This document shows, piece after piece, positions 50,270 to 58,667 of a DNA stretch of 64,000 nt. Made by a program: the position numbers and the translations under genes. The notes beneath the pieces are model-generated. The model was not told the origin of the DNA and did no database searches. It saw only the letters and a list, made by a program, of their open reading frames with translations. The stretch is from contig CAVUQC010000007.1 in the NCBI GenBank assembly GCA_963743575.1, positions 1,116,001 through 1,180,000 on the forward strand, given 5' to 3'. The stretch comes from DASUPK01 sp963743575 (GTDB lineage: Bacteria > Actinomycetota > Thermoleophilia > Solirubrobacterales > 70-9). The number at the start of each line of letters is the position of its first letter. Position 1 is the stretch's first letter.

Positions 50270-50403
50270 TCGGCCTACGGGGTTAGCTGACGGACTACCG
50301 CTAAAGGACTCGCGGTTCCACCTCATCGGTGGATTCGCCCCAACTGCTTGGTTCCCCCGCTCCCGGCCCGCACTGTCGGGGCCGAGACTCGGCGTTTGGT
50401 TCG
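50270..50403 (-). promoter_or_regulatory. c-di-AMP riboswitch (ydaO-yuaA class), copy 2
   Basis: Minus-strand hallmarks as in copy 1: GCCGAGTCTC, GAGCGGGGGAACCAAG, GGGGCGAATCC, and 3' CCGTCAGCTAACCCCGTAGG. It sits 15 bases in front of the TTG start of paralogue 2. Confidence 0.9.
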
Positions 50404-50428
50404 CGCGGCAGACTAGCACGGTCGGAGG

Positions 50429-50452
50429 CTCTGTGAGCAGGTACTCACAGAG
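50429..50452. promoter_or_regulatory. Palindrome CTCTGTGAG-N6-CTCACAGAG
   Basis: Perfect 9-bp arms around CAGGTA, just upstream of riboswitch 2 and therefore in the promoter zone of paralogue 2. It shares TGTGAG-N6-CTCACA with the palindrome at 51198-51227. Confidence 0.6.
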
Positions 50453-50481
50453 AGCGCTGGTGACGCCTGCGCCATCCCATC

Positions 50482-50576
50482 CGGCTTCGCCATCAAGTCG
50501 CGGCCCCAAGCGGCCGCGCCTCATTACCGCTTTGGGCTACGCCCCTCGCTCATAGGTGGTGCGTCCTGGTGGCCGC
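50482..50576 (+). repeat. Dispersed structured repeat, copy C (diverged)
   Basis: Starts CGGCTTCGCCATCAAGTCG and ends GTGGCCGC. Outer stem GCGGCCCC with GTGGCCGC keeps seven of eight pairs, including another flipped pair relative to copy A; the middle is more diverged. Its right end touches the stop codon of paralogue 3. Confidence 0.65.
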
Positions 50577-51154
50577 TAGAGACCCGGGTAATGGCGCACG
50601 GCGAAGCCCGATCCCGTGCGCAGGGTGTAGCGCCAGCGAGGGCCGCGGCCCTGATCCACCGTCTCGCCGCGCGGCGAGGTGTCGTAGCGCAGTCCGGCGA
50701 TGTACATGTAGGTGTGGACCTTGTTGGCGAAGACCGTGATCCAGGCGCCCGGTCCGGGCATGCCCCAGAAGGCGAGCTGCCCGGAGACCAGCGGCGAGCT
50801 CAGCACCCCCGCGGCGTGGAGGACATAGCTGACGGCGCCCGAGCAGTCATAGCCCCGCGCCTTGAAGCTGCGATGTCCGCCGCCCCAGATGTACGTCTTT
50901 CGGTGGATCCGGTTGGCCGCCTGGATCGCCCGCACCACGGAGTACGGGGCGCCAGCGGGGATGCTCGCCTTGCCGCCGGGCAGGATCGTCGCTCCGGTGG
51001 TGGCGGCGGGAGGCGCCGAGCCCTCGGGCGCGCCGGGTGGAAGCGTGGTTGTGTCATCGGTCTGTCCGGCGGCCGGCGCAGCGGCGACCAGGGCGGCGCA
51101 GAACAGAAGTCCTGCGATTCCAAGCCTGCGGGTTTGGCGACTCGAGCGAGGCAG
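50576..51154 (-). CDS. NlpC/P60-like secreted wall hydrolase (paralogue 3), probable CTG start
   Basis: A 192-residue exported protein if read from CTG at 51154. That codon has AGGAGG six bases upstream and is followed at once by a signal peptide (PRSSRQTRRLGIAGLLFCAA, ending PAAGQ). No ATG, GTG or TTG lies before the signal peptide; the first canonical start (GTG near 50938) would delete it. The catalytic block YIWGGGHRSFKARGYDCSGAVSYVLHAAG and VHTYMYIAGLRYDTS matches the paralogues, and total length (192 against 195 and 189) supports the CTG start. Unlike them it has no riboswitch; a 30-bp palindrome lies in its promoter region. Confidence 0.78.
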   Translation of the reverse strand: MPRSSRQTRRLGIAGLLFCAALVAAAPAAGQTDDTTTLPPGAPEGSAPPAATTGATILPGGKASIPAGAPYSVVRAIQAANRIHRKTYIWGGGHRSFKARGYDCSGAVSYVLHAAGVLSSPLVSGQLAFWGMPGPGAWITVFANKVHTYMYIAGLRYDTSPRGETVDQGRGPRWRYTLRTGSGFAVRHYPGL

Positions 51155-51197
51155 CGGTTCCCTCCTATTCCCTGCAAACGACCGTAGCAGAGCCCCT

Positions 51198-51227
51198 CAG
51201 GTCTGTGAGCGAGCGCTCACAGACCTG
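51198..51227. promoter_or_regulatory. 30-bp palindrome between paralogue 3 and the SDR gene
   Basis: Perfect 13-bp arms CAGGTCTGTGAGC / GCTCACAGACCTG around GAGC, in the 91-bp gap between divergent genes. Contains the same TGTGAG-N6-CTCACA core as 50429-50452. Likely an operator; a hairpin in RNA is also possible. Confidence 0.65.
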
Positions 51228-51245
51228 GATAGGTAGTTTCAAGAT

Positions 51246-52046
51246 GTGGATCTCGAGGGGAAGCGGGTGTTGCTCAGCGGCGCCACCGGGGGAATCGGCC
51301 GGGCGATCGCGGAGCAGCTCGCCGGTCACGGCGCAACGCTGGTGCTGAGCTCACGCCGCACGGAGGAGTTGGGCGAGGTGGCCAAATCGCTGCCCGGGGA
51401 AGGGCACGAGGTGATCGTGGCCGACCTCGCCAGGCCAGGCGCGGCGGAGGAGCTGATCGAGGAAGCCGGGGAACTGGACGCCATGGTCGCCAGCGCCGCC
51501 CTACCGGCGAGCGGCAAGCTCGACCACTTCAGCTCGGAGGAGGTCCAGCGCGCGATCCGCGTCAACCTTGAGTCGCCGATCCTGATGGCGCGCGCGCTCG
51601 GCCCGAAGCTCGCCGAACGCGGTCAGGGGCATCTCGTCTTCATCTCGTCCCTCTCCGGGAAGGTCGGCTCGCCGAGGGCCGCCCTCTACGGCGCGACCAA
51701 GTTCGGTCTCCGAGGATTCGCCTTCGCGCTCCGCGAGGACCTCCACGAGAGCGGCGTCGGCGTGTCCGTCGTCTCGCCGGGGTTCGTGCGCGGCGCGGGC
51801 ATGTGGGCCGACGCGGAGGTCGATCCGCCCCCGATGATCGGGATGACGACGCCCGGCAAGGTCGCCAAGGCCGTGGCGCGCGCGATCGAGCGCAATCGCA
51901 CCGAGATCACCGTCGCGCCGCGCCGGCAGCGCCTCGCGGCCGAGCTCGGCTACCGCCATCCGGGGCTTGCAGCGCGGATTCAGCGGCGGAGTGGCGCGGA
52001 GCAGATCGCCTCCGAGCTCGCCGCCGGGCAGTCAGACAAACGTTGA
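51246..52046 (+). CDS. Short-chain dehydrogenase/reductase
   Basis: A 266-residue classical SDR. Cofactor motif SGATGGIGRAIAEQL, ASAALP in place of the usual NAG-type motif, catalytic Ser in VFISSLSGK and the YGATK motif (Tyr, Lys). C-terminal part ends in a basic, variable region. GTG start. It reduces or oxidises a carbonyl or alcohol with NAD(P); substrate unknown. Divergent from the third wall-hydrolase gene with a palindrome between, so possibly co-regulated. Confidence 0.9.
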   Translation: MDLEGKRVLLSGATGGIGRAIAEQLAGHGATLVLSSRRTEELGEVAKSLPGEGHEVIVADLARPGAAEELIEEAGELDAMVASAALPASGKLDHFSSEEVQRAIRVNLESPILMARALGPKLAERGQGHLVFISSLSGKVGSPRAALYGATKFGLRGFAFALREDLHESGVGVSVVSPGFVRGAGMWADAEVDPPPMIGMTTPGKVAKAVARAIERNRTEITVAPRRQRLAAELGYRHPGLAARIQRRSGAEQIASELAAGQSDKR

Positions 52047-52125
52047 AGTAGTCTGTTGACTGCGCGTCAAGGAAAAGACGCGCGGCGCGCCGAGGGACGC
52101 GTCGAACACTAGTCAGGAGAGGGAT

Positions 52126-54426
52126 ATGCGAAAGCTCGTGTTGGTGCTGGTCGTTCTCGGGTCGCTGCTTGCCGCACCGGCCGCTCATGCCGCGATTCCA
52201 GACGTCTTCGGTGGTGCCGTCACCTGCACCGTCGCCGGTGACGGAGTGCGCGAATGCGGCAACACCTCTCCTCGCAGCACCGCACCGAGCTGGGATACCA
52301 CTCCCATCGACGTGAACGTCGCCTTTCCGGCCGCCAGCGGGTCGGACAACAACTACCCGCTGATCATCATCGGCCATGGCTACGGCGGCTCGAAGATCGG
52401 CTTCGGGACCTCCGGCGGCACCGACGGGCTGAGGCAGTTCACCAGCCGCGGCTATGCCGTCTTCAGCATGACCGACCGGGGCTTCCATCAGTCCTGTGGC
52501 TCGGCCGCGTCAGTGTCCGCCGGCGGATCGGCCTGCGACAACGGCTACATCCACCTGATGGACGATCGCTACGAGATCAGGGACGCTCAGTTCTACGTCG
52601 GCGAGCTCGCCGACGAGGGTCTGGTCAACGGCCAGAAGGTCGGCGCCATCGGCGGGTCCTATGGCGGCGGCCTGTCACTGCAGCTCGCCGCGCTGAAGGA
52701 CCGCGTGATGATGCCTGACGGCAGCCTTGTGCCCTGGACGAGCCCGGTGAACGGCATTCCGATGCGAATCGCCGCGGCAGCCCCGGACATCCCTTGGAGC
52801 GACCTGGCTTACTCGCTCACCCCCAATGGTCAGAAGCTCGACTACGTCGCCGACCCGGCCTACACCGGCCGGATGGGGATCGAGAAGGAGTCGTTCAACA
52901 ACGGTCTGTACGCAACCGTCAATCCACTGGGCGCCGGCCTCTATTGCGGTGAAGCGCCGTATCCCTCGCCGTGCACCGACTTCGGGGCTGACGTGACGTC
53001 CTGGAAGACGCGCATCGAGCAGGGGGAGCCCTACGACGGCGATCCGTCCTCGCAGGCGGTTCTCGACGAGATCAAGGCGCACCACTCGGGCTACTACATC
53101 GACCATTCCGAGCCGCCGGCGCCTCTGCTGATCTCGAACGGCTTCTCGGACGACCTCTTCCCCGCGGACGAGGCGATCGGCTACTACAACCGGATCCGCT
53201 CGCAGTACCCGGACGCGCCGATCTCACTGTTCTTCGGTGACTTCGGGCACATGCGCGCGCTCAACAAGTCGGACGTGACCAACGCACTCACAGATGCGGA
53301 CAACGCCTGGCTCGACTTCTACGTGAAGGGCGCGGGGTCGCAGCCGTTCCAGGGTGCGACCGCCTACACCCTCACCTGTCCGTCGTCGGCGCCATCCGGC
53401 GGCCCGTACCAGGCGGGCAGCTGGGCCGGACTCTCGCACGGGGTGGTTCGCTTCCTCGACAGCGGCAGCAAGACGATCTCGGCGAGCGGTGGGGACCCCA
53501 GCGTCGATGCGAAGTTCGATCCGGTTCAGAACGGAGCCGGGGGGAACGCCTGCCAGACGGCACCCGGCGCTGACATCAACGGCGTCGCGACGTACCGGCT
53601 TCCGGCGGCTGCCGGAAGCGGCTACACGCTGCTCGGCTCACCGACGGTCGTGGCGACGATCGCAAACCCGGCGGCCAATTCCGAGATTGCGGCGCGGCTG
53701 CTTGACGTCGACCCCAGCGGCACCGAGACGCTCGTTGCCAGGCAGCTCTACCGGCCGCAGATCGGTACCTCACGTCAGGTGTTCGAGCTGCATCCCAGTG
53801 GGCACCTCTTCGCCCCGGGCCACATCGCGAAGCTGGAGCTGCTGCCGAAGGATGCAGGCGGCGCGTCGCTCAACAGCTACGGCCGTCCCGCGAACGGCCA
53901 GGGCGACATCACGATCTCGAACCTCGACCTGCGGCTGCCCGTGTCCGATGATCCGGGTGCGGCCGGCGGCCAGGTCGGATCAGCGCCGGCGCTGCCTCTT
54001 CCCTGCGGGATGGCGATCGCGCCGGAATACTCCTCTGCCTCCTACCTGCGCGCCTCCCTGGGGAGCGGCAAGGTCAAGATCAAGGGCAAGAAGGCCAAGG
54101 TGCCGGTCGACTCGGCGCCGGGCTCGAACCCCTGCCAGGTCCAGGTGAAGCTGCTGGGCTCCGGCAAGGGGACCGCCAGCTCCGCAAAGAAGAAGAAGAA
54201 GAAGAAGAAGGGTGGCTCCCTCGGCAAGGGCAGCGCCACGATCGGGGGCGGACAGAGCGCGATGGTCAACGTCAAGCTGACCAAGCACGGACGCCAGGCG
54301 GTCTCCAAGGGTCGCTCCGTGCGCGTCCAGGTGACCACGATCGATCCCAACGGCGACACCGCGCAGACCTCAAAGGTCAAGCTCGGCAAGAAGGGCAAGA
54401 AGGGCAAGAAGAAGCACAAGAAGTAG
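52126..54426 (+). CDS. Secreted alpha/beta hydrolase with lysine-rich C-terminus
   Basis: A 766-residue exported hydrolase of the CocE/X-Pro peptidase-like type. Signal peptide to about residue 22 (PAAHA). Catalytic domain: IIIGHGYGGSK, nucleophile elbow GGSYGGGLS (Ser), acid in NGFSDDLFPADE (Asp) and GDFGHMRA (His). A beta-rich domain (about residues 420-600) follows. Residues about 640-766 are basic, with an eight-lysine run near residue 690 and a tail KLGKKGKKGKKKHKK. GAGAGGGAT precedes the ATG. The substrate is not readable; the tail may bind anionic wall polymers. Confidence 0.82.
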   Translation: MRKLVLVLVVLGSLLAAPAAHAAIPDVFGGAVTCTVAGDGVRECGNTSPRSTAPSWDTTPIDVNVAFPAASGSDNNYPLIIIGHGYGGSKIGFGTSGGTDGLRQFTSRGYAVFSMTDRGFHQSCGSAASVSAGGSACDNGYIHLMDDRYEIRDAQFYVGELADEGLVNGQKVGAIGGSYGGGLSLQLAALKDRVMMPDGSLVPWTSPVNGIPMRIAAAAPDIPWSDLAYSLTPNGQKLDYVADPAYTGRMGIEKESFNNGLYATVNPLGAGLYCGEAPYPSPCTDFGADVTSWKTRIEQGEPYDGDPSSQAVLDEIKAHHSGYYIDHSEPPAPLLISNGFSDDLFPADEAIGYYNRIRSQYPDAPISLFFGDFGHMRALNKSDVTNALTDADNAWLDFYVKGAGSQPFQGATAYTLTCPSSAPSGGPYQAGSWAGLSHGVVRFLDSGSKTISASGGDPSVDAKFDPVQNGAGGNACQTAPGADINGVATYRLPAAAGSGYTLLGSPTVVATIANPAANSEIAARLLDVDPSGTETLVARQLYRPQIGTSRQVFELHPSGHLFAPGHIAKLELLPKDAGGASLNSYGRPANGQGDITISNLDLRLPVSDDPGAAGGQVGSAPALPLPCGMAIAPEYSSASYLRASLGSGKVKIKGKKAKVPVDSAPGSNPCQVQVKLLGSGKGTASSAKKKKKKKKGGSLGKGSATIGGGQSAMVNVKLTKHGRQAVSKGRSVRVQVTTIDPNGDTAQTSKVKLGKKGKKGKKKHKK

Positions 54427-54436
54427 CGAGCCGCCC

Positions 54437-54460
54437 GCCCGGCGGCGCTAGCCGCCGGGC
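54437..54460 (+). terminator. Hairpin behind the secreted hydrolase
   Basis: Perfect 10-bp stem GCCCGGCGGC-GCTA-GCCGCCGGGC 11 bases behind the stop codon and 22 bases before the aconitase start. No T-run, so termination strength is uncertain. Confidence 0.6.
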
Positions 54461-54481
54461 GCCACTGGTCATACTGGGTCT

Positions 54482-57301
54482 GTGACGGCTGATTCCTTCG
54501 AAGCGCGCGCCGAGCTCGACGTTTCGGGCCGGAAGGTGGAGATCCACCGCCTCGATGCGCTGCAGGAGAAATTCGATGTGGCGCGACTGCCCTACTGCCT
54601 GAAGGTGCTGCTGGAGAACGCGCTGCGCCTGGAGGACGCGACCTCGGTCTCCTCCGAGGACGTGGAGGCGATCGCGACCTGGGACGCGAAGGCGAATCCT
54701 TCCGTAGAGATCCCGTTTCAGCCCGCGCGTGTGCTGATGCAGGACTTCACCGGCGTGCCGGCCGTGGTCGACCTGGCGGCGATGAGGGACGCGATGGAGG
54801 ACCTGGGTGGCGCCCCGAGCGCGATCAACCCGCAGGTGGACGTGGACCTGGTCATCGATCACTCCGTCCAGGTCGACGCGTTCGGTAACCAGAAGGCGTT
54901 CGGGATCAACGAGGAGCGGGACTACGAGCGCAACGGGGAGCGCTACGCGTTCCTGCGCTGGGGGCAGACCGCCTTCGACAACTTCAGGGTGGTCCCGCCG
55001 GCGACCGGCATCTGCCACCAGGTCAACCTCGAGTACCTCGGCCAGTGCGTCTACACGCGCGAGCGGGACGGGACGACCCAGGCGTACCCCGACACGCTGG
55101 TGGGCACCGACTCCCACACGACGATGATCAACGGCCTCGGGGTGCTCGGCTGGGGCGTCGGGGGGATCGAGGCCGAGGCCGCGATGCTCGGCCAGCCGAT
55201 CTCGATGCTGCTTCCCCAGGTGATCGGGTTCAGGCTGACCGGCGAGCTCCGTGAGGGCGCCACGGCCACCGATCTCGTCCTGACGGTCACCGAGATGCTG
55301 CGCGAAAAGGGCGTCGTCTCGAAGTTCGTCGAGTTCTTCGGCCCGGGCATCGCCGATCTCGGCCTCGCAGACCGGGCGACGATCGGGAACATGTCGCCGG
55401 AGTTTGGCTCGACCTGCGCGATCTTCCCGATCGACGCCGAGACGCTGCGCTATCTGGAGTTCACGGGCAGGCCGACCGAGCAGATCGAGCTGGTCGACGC
55501 CTACACGCGGGAGCAGGGCCTCTTCCACGAGCCCGACTCCGAGGAGGCGACCTACAGCGACACGCTGGAGCTCGACCTCGGCGAGGTCGAGCCGAGCATC
55601 GCGGGCCCGAAGCGCCCGCAGGACCGGATCGCGCTCTCCAACGCAAAGCCGGCCTTCCTCGAGGCCATGCAGGAGTGGGACCCGGAGGCCGGCAACGAGC
55701 TCAGCAACATGCTCGACGTCGCGATCGACGAGTCCTTCCCGGCCTCCGACCCGCCCGCCGAGGATCACGATGGCGAGAACGGCAAGCCGCGAAAGGCGGG
55801 GCTGACGGCCGTCGCGGAGGAGCGCAAGACGAGCGATTGCGTGTCCGTTCAGCTCGAGGACGGTCAGACGATCGAGCTTGACCACGGCATGGTCGTGATC
55901 GCTGCGATCACGAGTTGCACCAACACCTCGAATCCCTCCGTCATGCTCGGGGCCGGCCTGATCGCCAAGAAGGCTGTTGAGCGCGGGCTCGCCCGCAAGC
56001 CCTGGGTGAAGACCTCTCTTGCGCCGGGCTCCACCGTCGTCACCGAGTACCTGGAGAAGTCCGGCCTCGACCGCTATCTCGACGAGCTCCAGTTCAACCT
56101 CGTCGGTTACGGCTGCACCACCTGCATCGGGAACTCCGGGCCGCTGCCGGAGTCGATCTCAAAGGCAGTCAACGACAACGATCTGGTGGTCTGCTCGGTC
56201 CTCTCCGGCAACCGGAACTTCGAGGGCCGGATCAACCCGGACACCCGAGCCAACTATCTGGCCTCGCCACCGCTGGTGGTCGCCTATGCCCTCGCGGGCC
56301 GGATGGACATCGACCTGATCAACGAGCCGCTCGGCCGTGACTCTGACGATCAGCCGGTCTACCTCTCGGACATCTGGCCCAGCACCGATGAGATCAAGAA
56401 GGTCGTCGGGGAGGCGGTCCGCGCGGACATGTTCACCAAGAGCTATGCGGATGTGTTCACGGGCGATGCGCGCTGGAAGGGAATAGCGGTCCCCGAGGGC
56501 GACCGCTACACCTGGCCCGACTCGACCTATGTGCGCAAGCCGAGCTTCTTCGAGGGCATGGACCCGGAGCCCGCGCCGGTCGAGCCGATCGAGGGCGCGA
56601 GGGTCTTGGCCGTGCTCGGGGACTCCGTCACAACGGATCACATCTCGCCCGCCGGCGCGATCAAGAAGGACAGCCCGGCCGGGAGGTGGCTCCAGGACCA
56701 GGGCGTCGAGGTTCGCGACTTCAACTCGTATGGATCGCGCCGAGGCAACCACGAGGTGATGATCCGCGGCACCTTCGCGAACGTTCGGCTGCGCAACCGC
56801 CTGGTCGAGAGGGAGGGGGGCTTCACGAAGCACTTCTCCTCATCAGACGGGGAGGGCGAGGAGACGACGATCTACGAGGCGGCGATGAGTTACGCCGAGG
56901 AGGGCGTGCCGCTGGTCGTGCTCGCGGGCAAGGAGTACGGCTCGGGATCCTCGCGCGACTGGGCGGCGAAGGGCACCAACCTGCTCGGGGTCCGCGCGGT
57001 GATCGCGGAGAGCTTCGAGCGGATCCACCGGTCCAACCTGATCGGTATGGGCGTGCTGCCCCTGCAGTTCCCCGACGGCGAGTCGGCTGACTCGCTGGGC
57101 CTGACCGGGAAGGAGACCTTCGACGTCGGCGATCTTCAAAACGGCGAGGCGAAGACGGTCGAGGTCACCGCCCACCGCGACGGAGGGGAGGACGTCAGCT
57201 TCGAGGCGACCGTGCGGATCGACACGCCGAACGAGGTCAGCTACTTCCAGAACGGCGGCATCCTGCACCGCGTCCTGCGGGACCTGCGCTCACGCGGCTA
57301 G
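54482..57301 (+). CDS. acnA: Aconitate hydratase A
   Basis: A 939-residue TCA-cycle enzyme that isomerises citrate to isocitrate with a 4Fe-4S cluster. Cluster cysteines are in AAITSCTNTSNPSVM and YGCTTCIGNSGPLP. Substrate motifs: GTDSHTTMINGLGVLGWGVGGIEAEA, SGNRNFEGR and YGSGSSRDWAAKG. Length is normal for the AcnA group. A charged linker insertion (about residues 420-450) lies just before the cluster domain's EERK segment. GTG start. It stands apart from Kgd, another TCA enzyme 2.4 kb away. Confidence 0.96.
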   Translation: MTADSFEARAELDVSGRKVEIHRLDALQEKFDVARLPYCLKVLLENALRLEDATSVSSEDVEAIATWDAKANPSVEIPFQPARVLMQDFTGVPAVVDLAAMRDAMEDLGGAPSAINPQVDVDLVIDHSVQVDAFGNQKAFGINEERDYERNGERYAFLRWGQTAFDNFRVVPPATGICHQVNLEYLGQCVYTRERDGTTQAYPDTLVGTDSHTTMINGLGVLGWGVGGIEAEAAMLGQPISMLLPQVIGFRLTGELREGATATDLVLTVTEMLREKGVVSKFVEFFGPGIADLGLADRATIGNMSPEFGSTCAIFPIDAETLRYLEFTGRPTEQIELVDAYTREQGLFHEPDSEEATYSDTLELDLGEVEPSIAGPKRPQDRIALSNAKPAFLEAMQEWDPEAGNELSNMLDVAIDESFPASDPPAEDHDGENGKPRKAGLTAVAEERKTSDCVSVQLEDGQTIELDHGMVVIAAITSCTNTSNPSVMLGAGLIAKKAVERGLARKPWVKTSLAPGSTVVTEYLEKSGLDRYLDELQFNLVGYGCTTCIGNSGPLPESISKAVNDNDLVVCSVLSGNRNFEGRINPDTRANYLASPPLVVAYALAGRMDIDLINEPLGRDSDDQPVYLSDIWPSTDEIKKVVGEAVRADMFTKSYADVFTGDARWKGIAVPEGDRYTWPDSTYVRKPSFFEGMDPEPAPVEPIEGARVLAVLGDSVTTDHISPAGAIKKDSPAGRWLQDQGVEVRDFNSYGSRRGNHEVMIRGTFANVRLRNRLVEREGGFTKHFSSSDGEGEETTIYEAAMSYAEEGVPLVVLAGKEYGSGSSRDWAAKGTNLLGVRAVIAESFERIHRSNLIGMGVLPLQFPDGESADSLGLTGKETFDVGDLQNGEAKTVEVTAHRDGGEDVSFEATVRIDTPNEVSYFQNGGILHRVLRDLRSRG

Positions 57302-57684
57302 CGCTGGTCGGCGTCCTCGAGGACGACCCGCAGGGCCGCGATGTCCTCGGCCCCGAAGACGAGCCGGTTCTGCGTGGCGATGTAGACGAGGTCGAGGTTG
57401 ACTCCGGCCTGCGCCACCTTGCGGGCCAAGTCCGCCAAAACGCCCGGGCGGTCCTCGACGTCGACCACGACGACTTCCCGCTCACGGGTGACGCCCACGT
57501 GGGAGATCGCCAGCGCGTGCTTCACCGCCTCCGCGTGTGGGACCAGGATGTGCAGTTCGGCGCGGTCACCGGCGCCGACGCAGGTGGCGGCGGCGATGTT
57601 CACCCCCGCATCGCTGATTGAGGCCGCCACTTCGGCCAGGGCGCCGGGGGTGTTCTCGATGTCGATGACCAGGTCGACAGCCAT
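57298..57684 (-). CDS. Tandem ACT-domain protein
   Basis: A 128-residue protein made of two ACT domains: VDLVIDIENTPGALAEVAASISDAGVNIAAATCV and VVVVDVEDRPGVLADLARKVAQAGVNLDLVYIATQNRLVFG. ACT pairs bind amino acids or similar ligands and regulate enzymes; no enzymatic domain is attached. The stop overlaps aconitase's by 4 bases. The start at 57684 lacks an evident ribosome site. Confidence 0.85.
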   Translation of the reverse strand: MAVDLVIDIENTPGALAEVAASISDAGVNIAAATCVGAGDRAELHILVPHAEAVKHALAISHVGVTREREVVVVDVEDRPGVLADLARKVAQAGVNLDLVYIATQNRLVFGAEDIAALRVVLEDADQR

Positions 57685-57776
57685 GCGCAGGTGCGCACTC
57701 AGCCTACTCGGGAATGCGCAGCGAGCGGCCCGATCGGCCGGCCCCCGTTTCCCTATTTGATTTGGCAGAAAGAAGC

Positions 57777-57827
57777 GGCGTGGCGGGGCCGCGGGAGGCA
57801 GGGGGTCCACACGGCCCGCGCCACGCC
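57777..57827 (-). terminator. Strong hairpin behind the DUF3817 gene
   Basis: GGCGTGGCGGGGCCG (57777-57791) pairs with CGGCCCGCGCCACGCC (57812-57827), one base bulged. On the minus strand it is followed by GCTTCTTTCTG. Probable terminator for the gene ending at 57902. Confidence 0.7.
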
Positions 57828-57863
57828 TGCGCGTCGGTAGCCAGGGAGGGATTTCCGACGCGA

Positions 57864-57896
57864 TCGTTCCCGGAGGCGGGACTGGCCCGGGAACGA
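57864..57896 (-). terminator. Second hairpin behind the DUF3817 gene
   Basis: Perfect 10-bp arms TCGTTCCCGG / CCGGGAACGA six bases behind the stop at 57902. It may act with the larger hairpin downstream; no T-run of its own. Confidence 0.5.
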
Positions 57897-57901
57897 GTCT
57901 G

Positions 57902-58294
57902 TCAAGTTAGTACGTCCTCCCGCCTCATCTGATTATTCCCCGTTTCGTCGTGCGGTGTCAACTCCGGCGCCGATATTCCCCATCCGCGGCGCTCGATCAG
58001 CTCGATTCCGATCACGGCGCCCACCGGCCCGAGCGGTGTCAGGGTCGCCGCGAGCAGCGGCCAGGGCGCCTCGCGGCGCATGATCGCCCAGAAGATCAGC
58101 GCACAGAGGCCCAGATAGCCGATTCCGTGCAGCAGGCCGAAGAGGGCGGTCTCCGAGGGGTAGCCGGGCGCGATCCAGAAGAAGAGCAGTGCCGTGAACA
58201 GGCCCAGCTCGAACCAGGACGCGATCTTGACCCAGTGGAAGAGCCGGCCGGGAACGGGCCTGCGTCGGGCATTTCCCTGCTCAGCCGTCGCCAT
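57902..58294 (-). CDS. DUF3817-type small integral membrane protein
   Basis: A 130-residue membrane protein with three to four hydrophobic segments. VKIASWFELGLFTALLFF, LFGLLHGIGYLGLCALIFWA and LAATLTPLGPVGAVIGIELIERR fit the actinobacterial DUF3817 pattern, whose role is unknown. The C-terminal 25 residues are polar. Two hairpins follow its stop. Confidence 0.82.
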   Translation of the reverse strand: MATAEQGNARRRPVPGRLFHWVKIASWFELGLFTALLFFWIAPGYPSETALFGLLHGIGYLGLCALIFWAIMRREAPWPLLAATLTPLGPVGAVIGIELIERRGWGISAPELTPHDETGNNQMRREDVLT

Positions 58295-58396
58295 GGGTTG
58301 AAACTAGCGGCTGTCCGGACTCGACACCCGGTCGGAGTGTCGTGGGGCGATCTTCATACCGGCTGTCCATAGTTTTGTTGACCCCGGGCAGGCAAG

Positions 58397-58597
58397 ATGC
58401 CGGCCATGGAGCGATTCCACGGAGATCAAGGTTCCAACGTGGGCATGAGAAGGCTCGTGCGGTTGCAGCGCTCGTATCGGTGCGCGAGCTGCGATGCAGA
58501 ACACCACTCCTGGGCTCGACTCAGCTCCTGTCCCGATTGCGGCCGCTCCCTCTCGGTGGCCGTGATCCGACGGGCAGCGCTCACGGGGCCGGTCTGA
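58397..58597 (+). CDS. Small zinc-ribbon-like protein
   Basis: A candidate 66-residue protein with two CxxC pairs (CASCDAEHHSW and CPDCG) arranged as a zinc ribbon, and basic flanks. The first ATG may not be the start; ATG at 58406 or 58448 would still keep the ribbon. A good plus-strand terminator directly behind its stop supports real transcription in this direction. Function unknown. Confidence 0.5.
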   Translation: MPAMERFHGDQGSNVGMRRLVRLQRSYRCASCDAEHHSWARLSSCPDCGRSLSVAVIRRAALTGPV

Positions 58598-58604
58598 GCC
58601 TGGA

Positions 58605-58643
58605 CGCCCCGCCGCGGCCGAGCCGGCGCGGCGGGGCGTTCCT
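58605..58643 (+). terminator. Terminator behind the zinc-ribbon gene
   Basis: CGCCCCGCCGCG (58605-58616) pairs perfectly with CGCGGCGGGGCG (58627-58638), followed by TTCCT. It begins 8 bases behind the stop. Confidence 0.7.
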
Positions 58644-58667
58644 CCGAGGCTCGTGCCTCCGATCTAC

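Larger units (their letters stand above)
50256..50575. other. 320-bp intergenic region upstream of paralogue 2
   Basis: Holds c-di-AMP riboswitch 2, a palindrome (50429-50452) in the expected promoter zone, and dispersed repeat C behind the stop of paralogue 3. No coding region is seen. Confidence 0.7.

Noticed and set aside
50429..50452. Considered as a CRP site (TGTGA-N6-TCACA)
   Set aside because: The spacer between TGTGA and TCACA is 8, not 6, in both palindromes.
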